A stretch of 64,000 bases of DNA from Collinsella aerofaciens (GTDB taxonomy: Bacteria > Actinomycetota > Coriobacteriia > Coriobacteriales > Coriobacteriaceae): NCBI RefSeq assembly GCF_028209885.1, contig NZ_JAQLEM010000005.1, forward strand, positions 1-64,000, in the 5' to 3' direction. The position numbers and the translations under genes are program-made. Positions 45,370-53,950 of the stretch are shown here, piece after piece. Positions within the stretch are counted from its first letter, which is position 1; each line of letters starts with the position of its first letter. The notes under the pieces were generated by a model. It saw only the letters and a list, made by a program, of their open reading frames with translations. It was not told where the DNA came from and did no database searches.

Positions 45370-45383
45370 CTGCAAACACCTTT

Positions 45384-46319
45384 CTAATTGACACGTTTTC
45401 CATTGTGACCGAAGGGTGTCTGGGCGTGAAGGGCAAACTTGGAGGGCGCATACCTTCCATCCATCATGCGCTCGATAAGGCCCTCGAGTTCAAGCGAACC
45501 CAAGAGTTTGAGTACGCCGACAGCATCGAGCGAGACGAGCGCCGCGATGTCGTCGACCTTGAGCGGAGAGGCGATGAGCGCATGCATCACGGTCTGCTGC
45601 GTTGGATCCAGGTCGGCAATGCCGGGAGCATCGGGGCGCGAGTAGCGCAGGGTTCCGTAGATGCGTGAGATAGCCATCTCGATAGATTCCTCGTCGACGA
45701 TGCAGCAGGCACCGTTCGCAATGAGGTAATTCGTGCCACGCGACTCGGGCGATAGGATCGACCCCGGCACGGCAAGAAGTTCGCGCCCCAAATCCATAGC
45801 AGCCTCGGCTGTAGAAAACGTCCCGGAAGGCATACCCGCCTCGGAAACAAAGAGGGCTTGCGACAGGGCCGCGATCACGCGATTGCGGCGCGGAAAGGCA
45901 AACTTGCGCGGACCCATGCCCCACGGAGAGATCGACACGACCGCGCCACCCGTATCGAGCGTGCGAGTAATCAGCCCCGCGCTCGAACGCGGGTAGACCA
46001 CGTCGGCGCCCGTCCCCAGCACCACGACGTGTTTGCCGCCGGCGTTGACCGCAGCCCAACCCGAGGCCTGGTCACAACCGACCGCGCCGCCCGAAACAAC
46101 CGTCACTCCCGCCTCAACCGCCACCTTCGCCGCAAGCTCTGCCACGGCAAGACCATACGGCGAGGCCTTGCGCGCGCCGATGATGGAGAGCGCGGGCGTC
46201 GAAAGCACCTCGGGGTTGCCGCGCACATAAAGCGTCTGGGGTATATCAGAAAGCTCCAAAACGGTCTCGGGATACAACGCATCACCTGGATGCAGCTCGA
46301 ATGTCCCCTCGGCCATCAT
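45384..46319 (-). CDS. dprA: DNA processing protein DprA
   Basis: Binds incoming single-stranded DNA and loads RecA in transformation. Rossmann-type core: SIIGARKASPYGL, VVSGGAVGCDQASG and LGTGADVVYP, then RNRVIAALS. A winged-helix-like C-terminus (about 250-300) follows. At 311 residues it lacks the N-terminal SAM domain of longer DprAs. ATG at 46319 overlaps the comM stop by 4 nt and has GGAGGG 4 nt upstream. Confidence 0.94.
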   Translation of the reverse strand: MMAEGTFELHPGDALYPETVLELSDIPQTLYVRGNPEVLSTPALSIIGARKASPYGLAVAELAAKVAVEAGVTVVSGGAVGCDQASGWAAVNAGGKHVVVLGTGADVVYPRSSAGLITRTLDTGGAVVSISPWGMGPRKFAFPRRNRVIAALSQALFVSEAGMPSGTFSTAEAAMDLGRELLAVPGSILSPESRGTNYLIANGACCIVDEESIEMAISRIYGTLRYSRPDAPGIADLDPTQQTVMHALIASPLKVDDIAALVSLDAVGVLKLLGSLELEGLIERMMDGRYAPSKFALHAQTPFGHNGKRVN

Positions 46320-47839
46320 TGGTCCCTCCTTCCCTGGTACATCGCCGCCTCGAGCACGTGGTCCTGCGTCACTTGCTCGCTCTCGGCGACATCTGCGATC
46401 GTACGCGCAATGCGAACCAGGCGCACGATGCCACGCCCTGTGAGATGCGTGCGTTTGGACAGACCGAGCACACACTTCTCCGCCGCATCATCGAGCTCAA
46501 AGGTCGAAACGACGCCGTCAATGGACCGCGTCTCGTCATCCTCGACCTCGGCATCCGCATCGTCCATACGGGACTCGCGCCAGGCTCGAAAGGCGCGACC
46601 GCGCACAACGTAGTCACGTAACTCGGCCGACGACATACCCTCCGCACCCTCGATAATCACTTGAGGGTCGGGACGGGTCACATCAATCATCATGTCGATA
46701 CGGTCGGCCAAAGGACCGCGCAGTTTAGACCGATAGCGCTCGACCATCGCCGCCGAGCAGCGACACGGCACCTCGCGATCGCCCAAAAAGCCGCAGGGGC
46801 AGGGATTGCTCGCAGCCAGCAGCTGAAAGCGCGACGGGAAGGTAAAAGCCCCGTCGACGCGTACGATCCTCACGTAGCCGCGCTCGATGGGCTGACGCAG
46901 CGTCTGCAACACGCCAGTGGGAAACTCGGCAAGCTCGTCCAAAAAGAGCACGCCGCCATGAGCAAGGCTGATCTCACCCGGGTGCACCGGGCGCCCGCCG
47001 CCGATAAGGCCCGCGGTCGAAATACTGTGGTGGGGACTGCGGAAGGGGCGGTGCCCCGCCAACAAGCCATCAATGTTCTCACCCAAAACCGAATGGATGC
47101 AAAGCGCCTCCTGCTGATCCTCAACGGAAAGCTCGGGCAGGATGCCGGTCATACGGCGTGCGAGCATCGTCTTGCCCGATCCCGGAGACCCGATCATGAG
47201 CAAGCCGAGTTCTCCTGCCGCCGCAAGCGCCATGCCGCGTTTAGCGACTTCCTGCCCCAGCACGTCTGCATAGTCGAGCTCGGGCTCAAAGGTCGCCTCG
47301 ACACCCTCGGAATCCAAGTAGTGCCGTGCGGCATCGCCCATGCCGTAAGCAAGCTGAGACAGATGGTCGATAAAGCCGCAATCCACGCCCGCGAGTGGCA
47401 CATGCTGGTCGGACCTGCCGGCGATAAAAGACAGCCCCATGTCGCGAGCCAATAGCTGAAACGCCACCTCGCCTTTGACAGGAAGCACCGTGCCGTCCAA
47501 GCCGAGCTCGCCGGCGATAAGACAACGATCGAGGTTGTCGCGGGGAATCTGACCATCGGCCGCTAGAACCGCGATGGCGATGGGCAGATCAAAGCCGCTA
47601 CCGGTCTTGCGAATATCGCCGGGCGCCAGATTGACCGTAATGCCCGAGCGCGGGATCTCAAAGCCGGCCGAGCGCATCGCACAGCGAATACGACCACGTG
47701 ACTCCATCACCTCCATACTCGGGATGCCGAGCATCTGAATGCCCGGAACGCCGCCGGCAAGCGAGACCTCGACCGTGACGTGAATCGCCTCGACGCCGCG
47801 GATGCAGGCCGCGTGAACGGCAAACGTCTCGAACGCCAT
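46316..47839 (-). CDS. comM: Mg-chelatase-like ATPase ComM/YifB
   Basis: AAA+ branch-migration helicase that helps integrate transforming DNA in species studied. It has an N-terminal S5-like fold (MAFETFAVHAACIRG), Walker A GSPGSGKTM, HHSISTAGLIGGG, sensor-type LAASNPCPCG, and zinc-like cysteines in PCGFLGDREVPCRC. Length 507. ATG at 47839 overlaps the yraN stop by 1 nt. The yraN-comM-dprA order is conserved in Actinobacteria. Confidence 0.95.
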   Translation of the reverse strand: MAFETFAVHAACIRGVEAIHVTVEVSLAGGVPGIQMLGIPSMEVMESRGRIRCAMRSAGFEIPRSGITVNLAPGDIRKTGSGFDLPIAIAVLAADGQIPRDNLDRCLIAGELGLDGTVLPVKGEVAFQLLARDMGLSFIAGRSDQHVPLAGVDCGFIDHLSQLAYGMGDAARHYLDSEGVEATFEPELDYADVLGQEVAKRGMALAAAGELGLLMIGSPGSGKTMLARRMTGILPELSVEDQQEALCIHSVLGENIDGLLAGHRPFRSPHHSISTAGLIGGGRPVHPGEISLAHGGVLFLDELAEFPTGVLQTLRQPIERGYVRIVRVDGAFTFPSRFQLLAASNPCPCGFLGDREVPCRCSAAMVERYRSKLRGPLADRIDMMIDVTRPDPQVIIEGAEGMSSAELRDYVVRGRAFRAWRESRMDDADAEVEDDETRSIDGVVSTFELDDAAEKCVLGLSKRTHLTGRGIVRLVRIARTIADVAESEQVTQDHVLEAAMYQGRRDQ

Positions 47840-48324
47840 CACGACACCTGCCAATCGAACGCGTTGTACTGATGCTCGATCTCGGCGATATGCCCGCCGC
47901 GAATGGTGACACCCACTGCATCGAAGCGGATCGCCTTGAGCGGATAGTGCTCCATGAGATAGCAACTTGCGATACGGCGATACCGACGCTGCTTTTGGGC
48001 ATCCACGGCCTCCTCCGGAAAGACCCTCGTGGTGCAATCCAGGGCGACGCGCCTGGTCTTGACCTCGGCCATCACCACGACATCGTCAAGCTCATCGAGC
48101 AGCACCAGATCGGCCTCGCCCTCGGTACAACGATAACCCTGCTCCAGCAAGGTGTAGCCGCGCTCGTTAAAGTAGTCGATGGTGGTCAGCTCGCCCAGCA
48201 TGCCCAGCTCACGGGGACTGAGTCCCTTGATAAACTCGGGCGTCATCGCCCCGCAGTCGAGCTCGCCGTTTTCCCAACGCTCCTTGAGCTGCTGCGTCTT
48301 GCTCTTTTTGCTTGCGGCACTCAT
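47839..48324 (-). CDS. yraN: UPF0102 family protein YraN
   Basis: Small protein of the YraN family with a PD-(D/E)xK nuclease-like core: GELTTIDYFNERGY, then EGEADLVLLDE and MAEVKTR. Function is not established. The Holliday-junction-resolvase-like fold and link to comM/dprA suggest DNA processing. Length 161 with a Lys/Glu-rich N-terminal 40 residues. ATG at 48324 follows AAAGGAG. A hairpin at 48337-48382 abuts that site. Confidence 0.85.
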   Translation of the reverse strand: MSAASKKSKTQQLKERWENGELDCGAMTPEFIKGLSPRELGMLGELTTIDYFNERGYTLLEQGYRCTEGEADLVLLDELDDVVVMAEVKTRRVALDCTTRVFPEEAVDAQKQRRYRRIASCYLMEHYPLKAIRFDAVGVTIRGGHIAEIEHQYNAFDWQVS

Positions 48325-48336
48325 GGGGTCTCCTTT

Positions 48337-48382
48337 CCCGCACACTGCATTGCCCCGATGATGAGGGCACCTTTCATGCGGG
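48337..48382 (-). promoter_or_regulatory. Two-tier hairpin in front of the yraN binding site
   Basis: An outer stem CCCGCA/TGCGGG (48337-48342 with 48377-48382) and an inner stem TGCCC/GGGCA (48351-48355 with 48365-48369) end directly at the AAAGGAG site of yraN. A translation-modulating leader for yraN-comM-dprA-trmFO is possible. Confidence 0.3.
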
Positions 48383-48429
48383 TAAGTACAGGAAGCAAAC
48401 CAAAAGCTGACCAAATGCCGTCAAAAAAA

Positions 48430-48463
48430 GGGCCGTACGCAGCAATGCTGTTGCACACGGCCC
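48430..48463 (-). terminator. Terminator of rnhB
   Basis: A 7-bp outer stem (GGGCCGT / ACGGCCC) extended by wobble pairs over about 15 bp. On the minus strand seven T follow. It lies 51 bases after the rnhB stop. Confidence 0.9.
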
Positions 48464-48513
48464 GCTACCAGCAGGTTTATAAAACCCCAGAGGTCCCTGT
48501 CTCCACAATTGAC

Positions 48514-49302
48514 CTAGAAAAGGCGCTCAGTCTGCAGAAAGTTTCCGCAAAAGCTCACGCGGTGCAGCGGACAAAGTCCACGTTTGCGAATGGCCTCGAT
48601 GTGCTCGGGGCTCGCATAGCCCTTCGACTCGGCCAGATGGTACTCGGGATACTCGGCGTCGTACTCGACCATCATCTCGTCACGCGTGACCTTGGCCATG
48701 ATGGACGCCGCGGCGATGCAGGCGATCTTGGCATCGCCCTTCACCACATCGCGCTCGTTGGGAACGGCGCCCAAGGGGTTGCCATCCATGAGGACGCAGT
48801 CGGGTTCAAGCCCCGTATCGGCCACGGCGCCCGCAACGGCGGTACGGATAGCACGGGCCATGCCCATCTCATCGATATCCTTAGGCGCGATATGGCAAAA
48901 ACCGATCGCCGTCGCCACCTCGGCAATCTTCACAGAGAGCAGCTCGCGGCGCGCAGGCGTGAGCTTTTTGGAATCGTTGATGCCCCAGACGCGCGGCTCC
49001 ATAGGAAGGCAGACGGCGCATACCGTCAAAGGACCGGCCACCGATCCGCGACCCACCTCGTCGACACCAACGACCACACCATCACCGCCAAGCTCATGCA
49101 TAAGCTCGTACATGTCATTGACGCGCTCGCGCTCGGCAAGTTCCTTGGCATGGCGCTTAAGAGCACGCTCGCAAGCCTTGATCACCTGCTGGCGCGGGTC
49201 CTCGCGATAATGCTCCACGAGGGCGGGGATCTCCTCAAACGTTGCGCTCGCCAGCTCTCCGGCAACCTGCGATGCCGAAACCGAGCTCGTCATGTTGGCC
49301 AT
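48514..49302 (-). CDS. rnhB: Ribonuclease HII
   Basis: Removes RNA, including single ribonucleotides, from DNA hybrids. GVDEVGRGSVAGPLT supplies the first acidic residues, with later DGNPL and KGDAKIACIAAASIMAKV typical of RNase HII. Length 262 includes an N-terminal extension of about 75 residues, like the B. subtilis enzyme. ATG at 49302 has AAGGAGGG 8 nt upstream. It lies between rplS and yraN, each boundary carrying a terminator. Confidence 0.94.
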   Translation of the reverse strand: MANMTSSVSASQVAGELASATFEEIPALVEHYREDPRQQVIKACERALKRHAKELAERERVNDMYELMHELGGDGVVVGVDEVGRGSVAGPLTVCAVCLPMEPRVWGINDSKKLTPARRELLSVKIAEVATAIGFCHIAPKDIDEMGMARAIRTAVAGAVADTGLEPDCVLMDGNPLGAVPNERDVVKGDAKIACIAAASIMAKVTRDEMMVEYDAEYPEYHLAESKGYASPEHIEAIRKRGLCPLHRVSFCGNFLQTERLF

Positions 49303-49337
49303 ACCAGGCCCTCCTTGCATGCAAATCAGATAAAAAG

Positions 49338-49361
49338 AAGGGCCACCCGAAGGTGACCCTT
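49338..49361 (-). terminator. Terminator of rplS
   Basis: A 10-bp stem with one G-U and a TTCG tetraloop on the minus strand, followed by CTTTTTATC. It lies 34 bases after the rplS stop. Confidence 0.9.
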
Positions 49362-49395
49362 GTGTCCAAACGAGTGGACAGACGCTGCGATCTTC

Positions 49396-49737
49396 TTAGC
49401 GCTTCTCGGGGATGCGAGCAGCCTTGCCCACCTTGTCGCGGAGGTAGTACAGCTTGGCGCGACGGACGCGACCATGACGAACGACCTCGAGCTTGGCGAT
49501 CTTGGGGCTGTGAAGCGGGAAGGTACGCTCAACACCGACACCGAAGGACATCTTGCGGACGGTGAAGGTCTCGCGGGCACCGGCGCCGGCCATGCGGATG
49601 ACGTCGCCCTGGAAGACCTGGATGCGCTCGCGGTCGCCTTCCTTAATGCGGTAGTGAACCTTGACGTTGTCGGCGACGCGAACCTGAGGAATGTCCTCGC
49701 GGATCTGCTGACGCTCGATTGCGCGGATGTAATCCAT
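49396..49737 (-). CDS. rplS: 50S ribosomal protein L19
   Basis: Large-subunit protein at the 30S-50S interface. It has [27 protein letters not shown] and [15 protein letters not shown], the L19 signature. Length 113. ATG at 49737 follows AAGGAA by 6 nt. It stands alone behind its promoter and is not in the rpsP-rimM-trmD unit where it sits in many bacteria. Confidence 0.97.
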   Translation of the reverse strand: MDYIRAIERQQIREDIPQVRVADNVKVHYRIKEGDRERIQVFQGDVIRMAGAGARETFTVRKMSFGVGVERTFPLHSPKIAKLEVVRHGRVRRAKLYYLRDKVGKAARIPEKR

Positions 49738-49761
49738 GTGCAATTCCTTACTCTTCTAGAG

Positions 49762-49785
49762 GTGCCGTACCACCTTGGCCGGCAC
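49762..49785 (-). promoter_or_regulatory. Hairpin in the rplS leader
   Basis: GTGCCG/CGGCAC, a 6-bp stem about 25 bases upstream of the rplS start and between promoter and gene. A possible autoregulatory leader element. Confidence 0.3.
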
Positions 49786-49806
49786 GTAGTTGAACAAACG
49801 TATTCG

Positions 49807-49834
49807 AGTATACACGCGCGGGTTTCTGCTGCAA
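49807..49834 (-). promoter_or_regulatory. Promoter of rplS
   Basis: TTGCAG and TATACT on the minus strand with a 16-bp spacer. The predicted leader is about 63 nt. Confidence 0.6.
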
Positions 49835-49880
49835 GAACAATTTTTTACGCAGACAAAAAGACAAAACCCGCACATGACAA

Positions 49881-49908
49881 CCGCCCGTCTCACGAATGAG
49901 ACGGGCGG
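49881..49908 (-). terminator. Hairpin after ppdK
   Basis: A perfect 12-bp stem (CCGCCCGTCTCA / TGAGACGGGCGG) with a CGAA loop, 42 bases past the ppdK stop. On the minus strand only TTGTCATG follows, so termination efficiency is uncertain. A run of eight G lies at 49915-49922. Confidence 0.55.
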
Positions 49909-49949
49909 CATGAAGGGGGGGGCTACGCTAGGCGTCTAAACCCAAAACG

Positions 49950-52700
49950 TTAGGCGGAACGCTTGGCCTCGAGCTTGGCCTGAGCGGCAGCCAGGCGTGC
50001 GAGGGGCACGCGGTAGGGCGAGCAGGACACGTAGTCCACGTCGGCCACGTTAAACAGGCCCTTGATGGACTTGGGGTCGCCGCCGTGCTCGCCGCACACG
50101 CCAAAGTGCATGCCCGGGTTGGTGGCGCGGCCCTTCTCGACAGCCATGCGCACCAGCTCGAGCACCGCCGCGTCGATGGTCTCGAAGGGATTGTCCTTCA
50201 AGATCTTCTTATGCATGTACAGCGGGATGAACTTAGCCTCGGCGTCGTCACGCGAGAAACCGAAGGTCGTCTGGGTGAGGTCGTTGGTGCCAAAACAGAA
50301 GAAGTCTGCGTAATGGGCGATCTCGTCAGCGACCATGCAGGCGCGCGGCAGCTCGAGCATCGTGCCCACGGGAATATTGAGCTCGACGCCCTCTTCGTCA
50401 GAAACCTCGGCGATCACGCGTTCGATAACCTCGCGGGTCTGGACATGCTCGGCCGTGATGGAAACAAGCGGAACCATGATCTCGGGGCGCGGGTCGACGC
50501 CCTCCTTGATAAGGTGGGCAGCAGCCGTGGCGACGGCGCGAACCTGCATGAGCGGCAGATCGCCAAAGACGACGGACAGGCGCACGCCCCGTAGGCCGAG
50601 CATCGGGTTGGACTCGACCATGCCGTCGATACGACGCAAGCGGGCGCGCAGGACGGCAAGCTCTTTCTCGCTGGCGCCAGCGGCTTCCTTCTTGGTGATG
50701 GCGACCTCGAGCTCGCGAGGATTATCCAGGAACTCATGAAGCGGCGGATCGAGCAGGCGGACGACCACATCGCGACCGGACATGGTCTTGAACATCGCCA
50801 GGAAGTCCTCGGTCTGAACCTTGAGCAGGTCGGCCAGGGCCTGCTGCTTCACGGCTTCATCATCGGACAGAATGAAGCTCTGGATAATGTTCTTGCGATC
50901 GCCCAGGAACATGTGCTCGGTGCGGCATAGGCCAATGGCCTCGGCACCAAACTCGAGGGCGAGCTCGGCATCCTCGGGGTTGTCGGCGTTGACGCGCACA
51001 TGGTTGGCATGGCCGCAGGTCTCGTCCAGGCGAATCTCGTCGGCCCAGGACAGGATGGTGTCCAGGTCGCCGGTAAGCTCGGCGGAGACCAGGTCGACGG
51101 GACCGTCGACGACGATGCCCTGGGTGCCGTCGATGGAGATGACATCGCCCTCGTGCAGTACGCGGTCGCTGCCCTCGATACGCACGACCTTCTCAGCAGC
51201 GTCGATATGGAAGCGCTCAACGCCGCAGACGCAGGGCGTACCCATGCCGCGAGCGATAACGGCGGCATGACTCGTCTTTCCACCGTGGCTGGTCAGAATG
51301 CCTTCGGCGGCAACCATACCCTTCAGGTCGTCGGGGTTGGTCTCCCAACGAACCAGAATGACCTTGTGGCCCTCGTTGGCGCGCGCGACGGCGTCATCAC
51401 TCGAGAACACAACCTCGCCCACGGCGGCACCGGGGCTGGCATTAAGACCGCTGGCGAGAGCCTCGTACTTCTTGGAGGCGTTGAACTGCGGGTGAAGGAG
51501 CTGGTCGAGTTGCGCGGGATCGATGCGGCTCACGGCCTCTTCGCGGGTGATCAGGCCTTCCTCGACCATTTCGATGGCGATGCGCAGGGCGGCGGTGGCG
51601 GTGCGCTTGCCCACGCGGGTCTGGAGCATCCAGAGCTTGCCCTGCTCGATGGTGAACTCGATATCGCACATATCGCGATAATGATCCTCGAGCGTCAGGA
51701 ACACGCGCTCGAGCTCCTCACCTGCGGACTCGAGGCCCGGGGTGGTCTTGAGGTCGGCAATGGGCTCGGTGTTGCGGATACCGGCGACGACGTCCTCGCC
51801 CTGGGCGTTAACCAGAAAATCGCCGTAGAACTCCTTGGTGCCGTCGGCCGGGTTGCGCGTAAAGGCGACGCCGGTCGCAGAGGTCTCGCCCTTGTTGCCA
51901 AAGGCCATGGCCTGGACGTTGACGGCGGTACCGAGCTCGTCGGAAATACCATGCTGCTTGCGGTAGATGCACGCACGCTCGTTCATCCAGCTGCCAAAGA
52001 CGGCCTGGATGGCAAGGCGTAGCTGAAGCTCCGGGTCGTGCGGGAAGACGGGCTTGCCGTCAGCGACCTCGAGCTCGGGATACAGGGCAGCCTCGACGTT
52101 CTCGGAGAAGATGCCCTTAAAGGTCTCGACGAGTTCCTGCAGATCCTCGGCCGAAAGCTCGGAATCGACGCGAACGCCGGCAACCAGGCGGGCCTGGGTC
52201 AGCGCGTTCTCGAACAGGTCGGCATCAACGCCCATGACGACATTGGAAAACATCTGGATAAAGCGGCGGTAGCTATCCCAGGCAAAACGCGGGTTCTGCG
52301 TCTGCGCGATGAGGCCCTGGACGGAATCGTCATTGAGGCCCAAGTTGAGGACCGTGTCCATCATACCGGGCATGGAGAACGGAGCGCCCGAGCGAACCGA
52401 CACGAGCAGCGGATCGGAGGCGTCGCCGAGCTTCTTGCCGCAGCGGGCCTCGAGGTCCGCCTCGGCAGCAACGATCTCATCGAGTGCGCCCCCGGGCCAC
52501 ACGTTGCCGGCACCGGAGTACTCGACGCAAGTCTGGCAGGTAATGGTAAAGCCACCGGGAACCGGCAGGCCGATGCGGCTCATCTCGGCAAGGTTTGCGC
52601 CCTTGCCGCCAAGCACGAAGTTCATGGACTTGTCGCCCTCAGTGACACAGGTGCCCTGGGCGTCGGTTCCAAAACGGTAAACCCTCTTGCAATCGCTCAC
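49950..52700 (-). CDS. ppdK: Pyruvate, phosphate dikinase
   Basis: Interconverts PEP, AMP and PPi with pyruvate, ATP and phosphate. N-terminal ATP-grasp region (FVLGGKGANLAEMSRIGLPVPGGF). The swivelling domain holds the phospho-histidine in GGKTSHAAVIARGMG. The C-terminal PEP barrel has GTNDLTQTTFGFSRDD and the catalytic Cys region MHFGVCGEHGGD. Length 916. GTG at 52700 has GGAAGGGG 6 nt upstream. ppsR, its likely regulator, is the next gene upstream. In fermenters the enzyme can run glycolytically with PPi. Confidence 0.97.
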   Translation of the reverse strand: MSDCKRVYRFGTDAQGTCVTEGDKSMNFVLGGKGANLAEMSRIGLPVPGGFTITCQTCVEYSGAGNVWPGGALDEIVAAEADLEARCGKKLGDASDPLLVSVRSGAPFSMPGMMDTVLNLGLNDDSVQGLIAQTQNPRFAWDSYRRFIQMFSNVVMGVDADLFENALTQARLVAGVRVDSELSAEDLQELVETFKGIFSENVEAALYPELEVADGKPVFPHDPELQLRLAIQAVFGSWMNERACIYRKQHGISDELGTAVNVQAMAFGNKGETSATGVAFTRNPADGTKEFYGDFLVNAQGEDVVAGIRNTEPIADLKTTPGLESAGEELERVFLTLEDHYRDMCDIEFTIEQGKLWMLQTRVGKRTATAALRIAIEMVEEGLITREEAVSRIDPAQLDQLLHPQFNASKKYEALASGLNASPGAAVGEVVFSSDDAVARANEGHKVILVRWETNPDDLKGMVAAEGILTSHGGKTSHAAVIARGMGTPCVCGVERFHIDAAEKVVRIEGSDRVLHEGDVISIDGTQGIVVDGPVDLVSAELTGDLDTILSWADEIRLDETCGHANHVRVNADNPEDAELALEFGAEAIGLCRTEHMFLGDRKNIIQSFILSDDEAVKQQALADLLKVQTEDFLAMFKTMSGRDVVVRLLDPPLHEFLDNPRELEVAITKKEAAGASEKELAVLRARLRRIDGMVESNPMLGLRGVRLSVVFGDLPLMQVRAVATAAAHLIKEGVDPRPEIMVPLVSITAEHVQTREVIERVIAEVSDEEGVELNIPVGTMLELPRACMVADEIAHYADFFCFGTNDLTQTTFGFSRDDAEAKFIPLYMHKKILKDNPFETIDAAVLELVRMAVEKGRATNPGMHFGVCGEHGGDPKSIKGLFNVADVDYVSCSPYRVPLARLAAAQAKLEAKRSA

Positions 52701-52776
52701 GATACTTCCCCTTCCATGCACTTACGCGCACGACCGTGGTAACGAATCGACCCACCGGATGCGGGCCGTGAGGGAA

Positions 52777-52782
52777 CTATAC
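52777..52782 (-). promoter_or_regulatory. Candidate -10 of ppdK
   Basis: TATAGT on the minus strand, 77 bases before the GTG. A weak -35 (TCAAGC) lies 17 bp upstream. A leader of about 70 nt follows. Confidence 0.4.
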
Positions 52783-52822
52783 GGCGCGTTTTGGGCAGGC
52801 TTGAGCAGAGGGTGCGCGGTTT

Positions 52823-52860
52823 GGTAAACGTGCTAAAACTGGCGGTAAACGGTAGGTAAA
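52823..52860. promoter_or_regulatory. Phased GGTAAA repeats upstream of ppdK promoter
   Basis: GGTAAAC at 52823-52829 and 52844-52850, and GGTAAA at 52855-52860, with start spacings of 21 and 11 bp, close to whole helical turns. They fall about 41-84 bases upstream of the candidate -10. A binding array for an activator or repressor is inferred. The remaining 52861-52939 shows no recognisable element. Confidence 0.35.
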
Positions 52861-52939
52861 GGTGGTTACCTTATGAAGATACCAATGCAGCAAACTTGCA
52901 GGTCAAATGCTAGTTTCTTGCTAAATCGCTTTACCATAA

Positions 52940-52970
52940 GTAGCTAATTTGGGACGGGGCTTTTTTAGCT
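52940..52970 (+). repeat. REP family 2 copy A1
   Basis: Starts GTAGCTAATTTGGGACGGGG and runs through a T-rich stretch to TTAGCT. It is the first arm of an inverted pair with 53015-53044. Confidence 0.75.
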
Positions 52971-53014
52971 GCCCCCGCAGGCAATCGACCAAAATGGTCG
53001 CGACTTCAGCCGGG

Positions 53015-53044
53015 GTAGCTAAAACCCCGTCCCAAATTAGCTAC
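53015..53044 (-). repeat. REP family 2 copy A2 (inverted)
   Basis: GTAGCTAAAACCCCGTCCC then AAATTAGCTAC: reverse orientation to A1, 44 bases away. It contains the TAG stop codon of ppsR (53041-53043). Confidence 0.78.
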
Positions 53045-53916
53045 TTTTGCTGGGCTCGACGGGCGGCGCGGCGGGCACGGACTTCTTGGATTTCCTCCAA
53101 GTGGCTAATGATCTCGGCAGCGCTTTCTTCGATGGCCTTGCCGTCGGTACGCACCACAAAGCAGCCTAGGCGCTTCATGAGCGCACGGGCTTCATCGAGC
53201 TCGCTGTGCACGCTCTCAGGCTCGGCATAGGAGCCGGCAACGGCACGAGCGTAGTCATCGCCCAAGCGGCTATCGCGAATTTCGGAAATCACATCGACGG
53301 TCGAAATCAGGCCGAACAGGCGCATCGGGTCGACCTCGTAAATCGACTTGGGCGGCTCCATGCCATGCGCCAGTGGGACATTGGCGACCTTGTAGCCCTG
53401 ATAGGCCAAATACATCGACAGCGGCGTCTTGGACGTACGCGATACGCCCAGCAGCACGATATCGGCTCCCGACAGATCGTCGCAGCCGTGCCCGTCATCG
53501 TGCTCAACGAAATACTCCATGGCCTCGATACGATGGAAATAGCGGTCATCGGTCCTGTGAATCACGCCCGCAACGCCTTTGGGCGGCACACCGATGAGCG
53601 ACGACAGCACGGCAAGCGTCGGGCCAATCAGGTCGACTGAACGAATATGCAGCATACCCAGGTAATCGAGCACGCGGGCGCGAAGCGCCGGATCGACAAT
53701 GGTGTGAAACACGGCAATATCGCGATGGTCCGCATCGACGCGCGGGCCCACAAACGACTCCACCTGCTCCACCGAGGTCACCTTGGGCAGGCGCAAGAGA
53801 AGAAAAGCCCCTTCATCAAATTGCCCGGACGCCGCAAGCACCACTTCACAAGCGGTATCACCGAGCGAGTCGGAGATAACGATAACGGTGGGACGAGCGG
53901 TGACCGGGCAATCCAT
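53041..53916 (-). CDS. ppsR: PPDK regulatory kinase/pyrophosphorylase
   Basis: DUF299-family bifunctional enzyme that inactivates its target dikinase by ADP-dependent Thr phosphorylation and reverses it by Pi-dependent phosphorolysis. N-terminal VIVISDSLGDTA. The P-loop-like GVSRTSKT is at 157-164. The C-terminus is helical and basic. Length 291. ATG at 53916 has AAAAGGAG 6 nt upstream. It lies next to ppdK, which makes PPDK the likely target rather than PEP synthase. Its last codon and stop (AAG TAG) merge into REP copy A2. Confidence 0.95.
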   Translation of the reverse strand: MDCPVTARPTVIVISDSLGDTACEVVLAASGQFDEGAFLLLRLPKVTSVEQVESFVGPRVDADHRDIAVFHTIVDPALRARVLDYLGMLHIRSVDLIGPTLAVLSSLIGVPPKGVAGVIHRTDDRYFHRIEAMEYFVEHDDGHGCDDLSGADIVLLGVSRTSKTPLSMYLAYQGYKVANVPLAHGMEPPKSIYEVDPMRLFGLISTVDVISEIRDSRLGDDYARAVAGSYAEPESVHSELDEARALMKRLGCFVVRTDGKAIEESAAEIISHLEEIQEVRARRAARRAQQK

Positions 53917-53950
53917 GCGGGGCTCCTTTTGCGCTTATGCGCAGGCTGGC

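Noticed and set aside
48485..48510. Possible family 1 REP near the rnhB 3' end
   Set aside because: Contains TCCCTGTCTCC and ACAATTGACC but the core spacing does not match the repeat. Likely coincidence.
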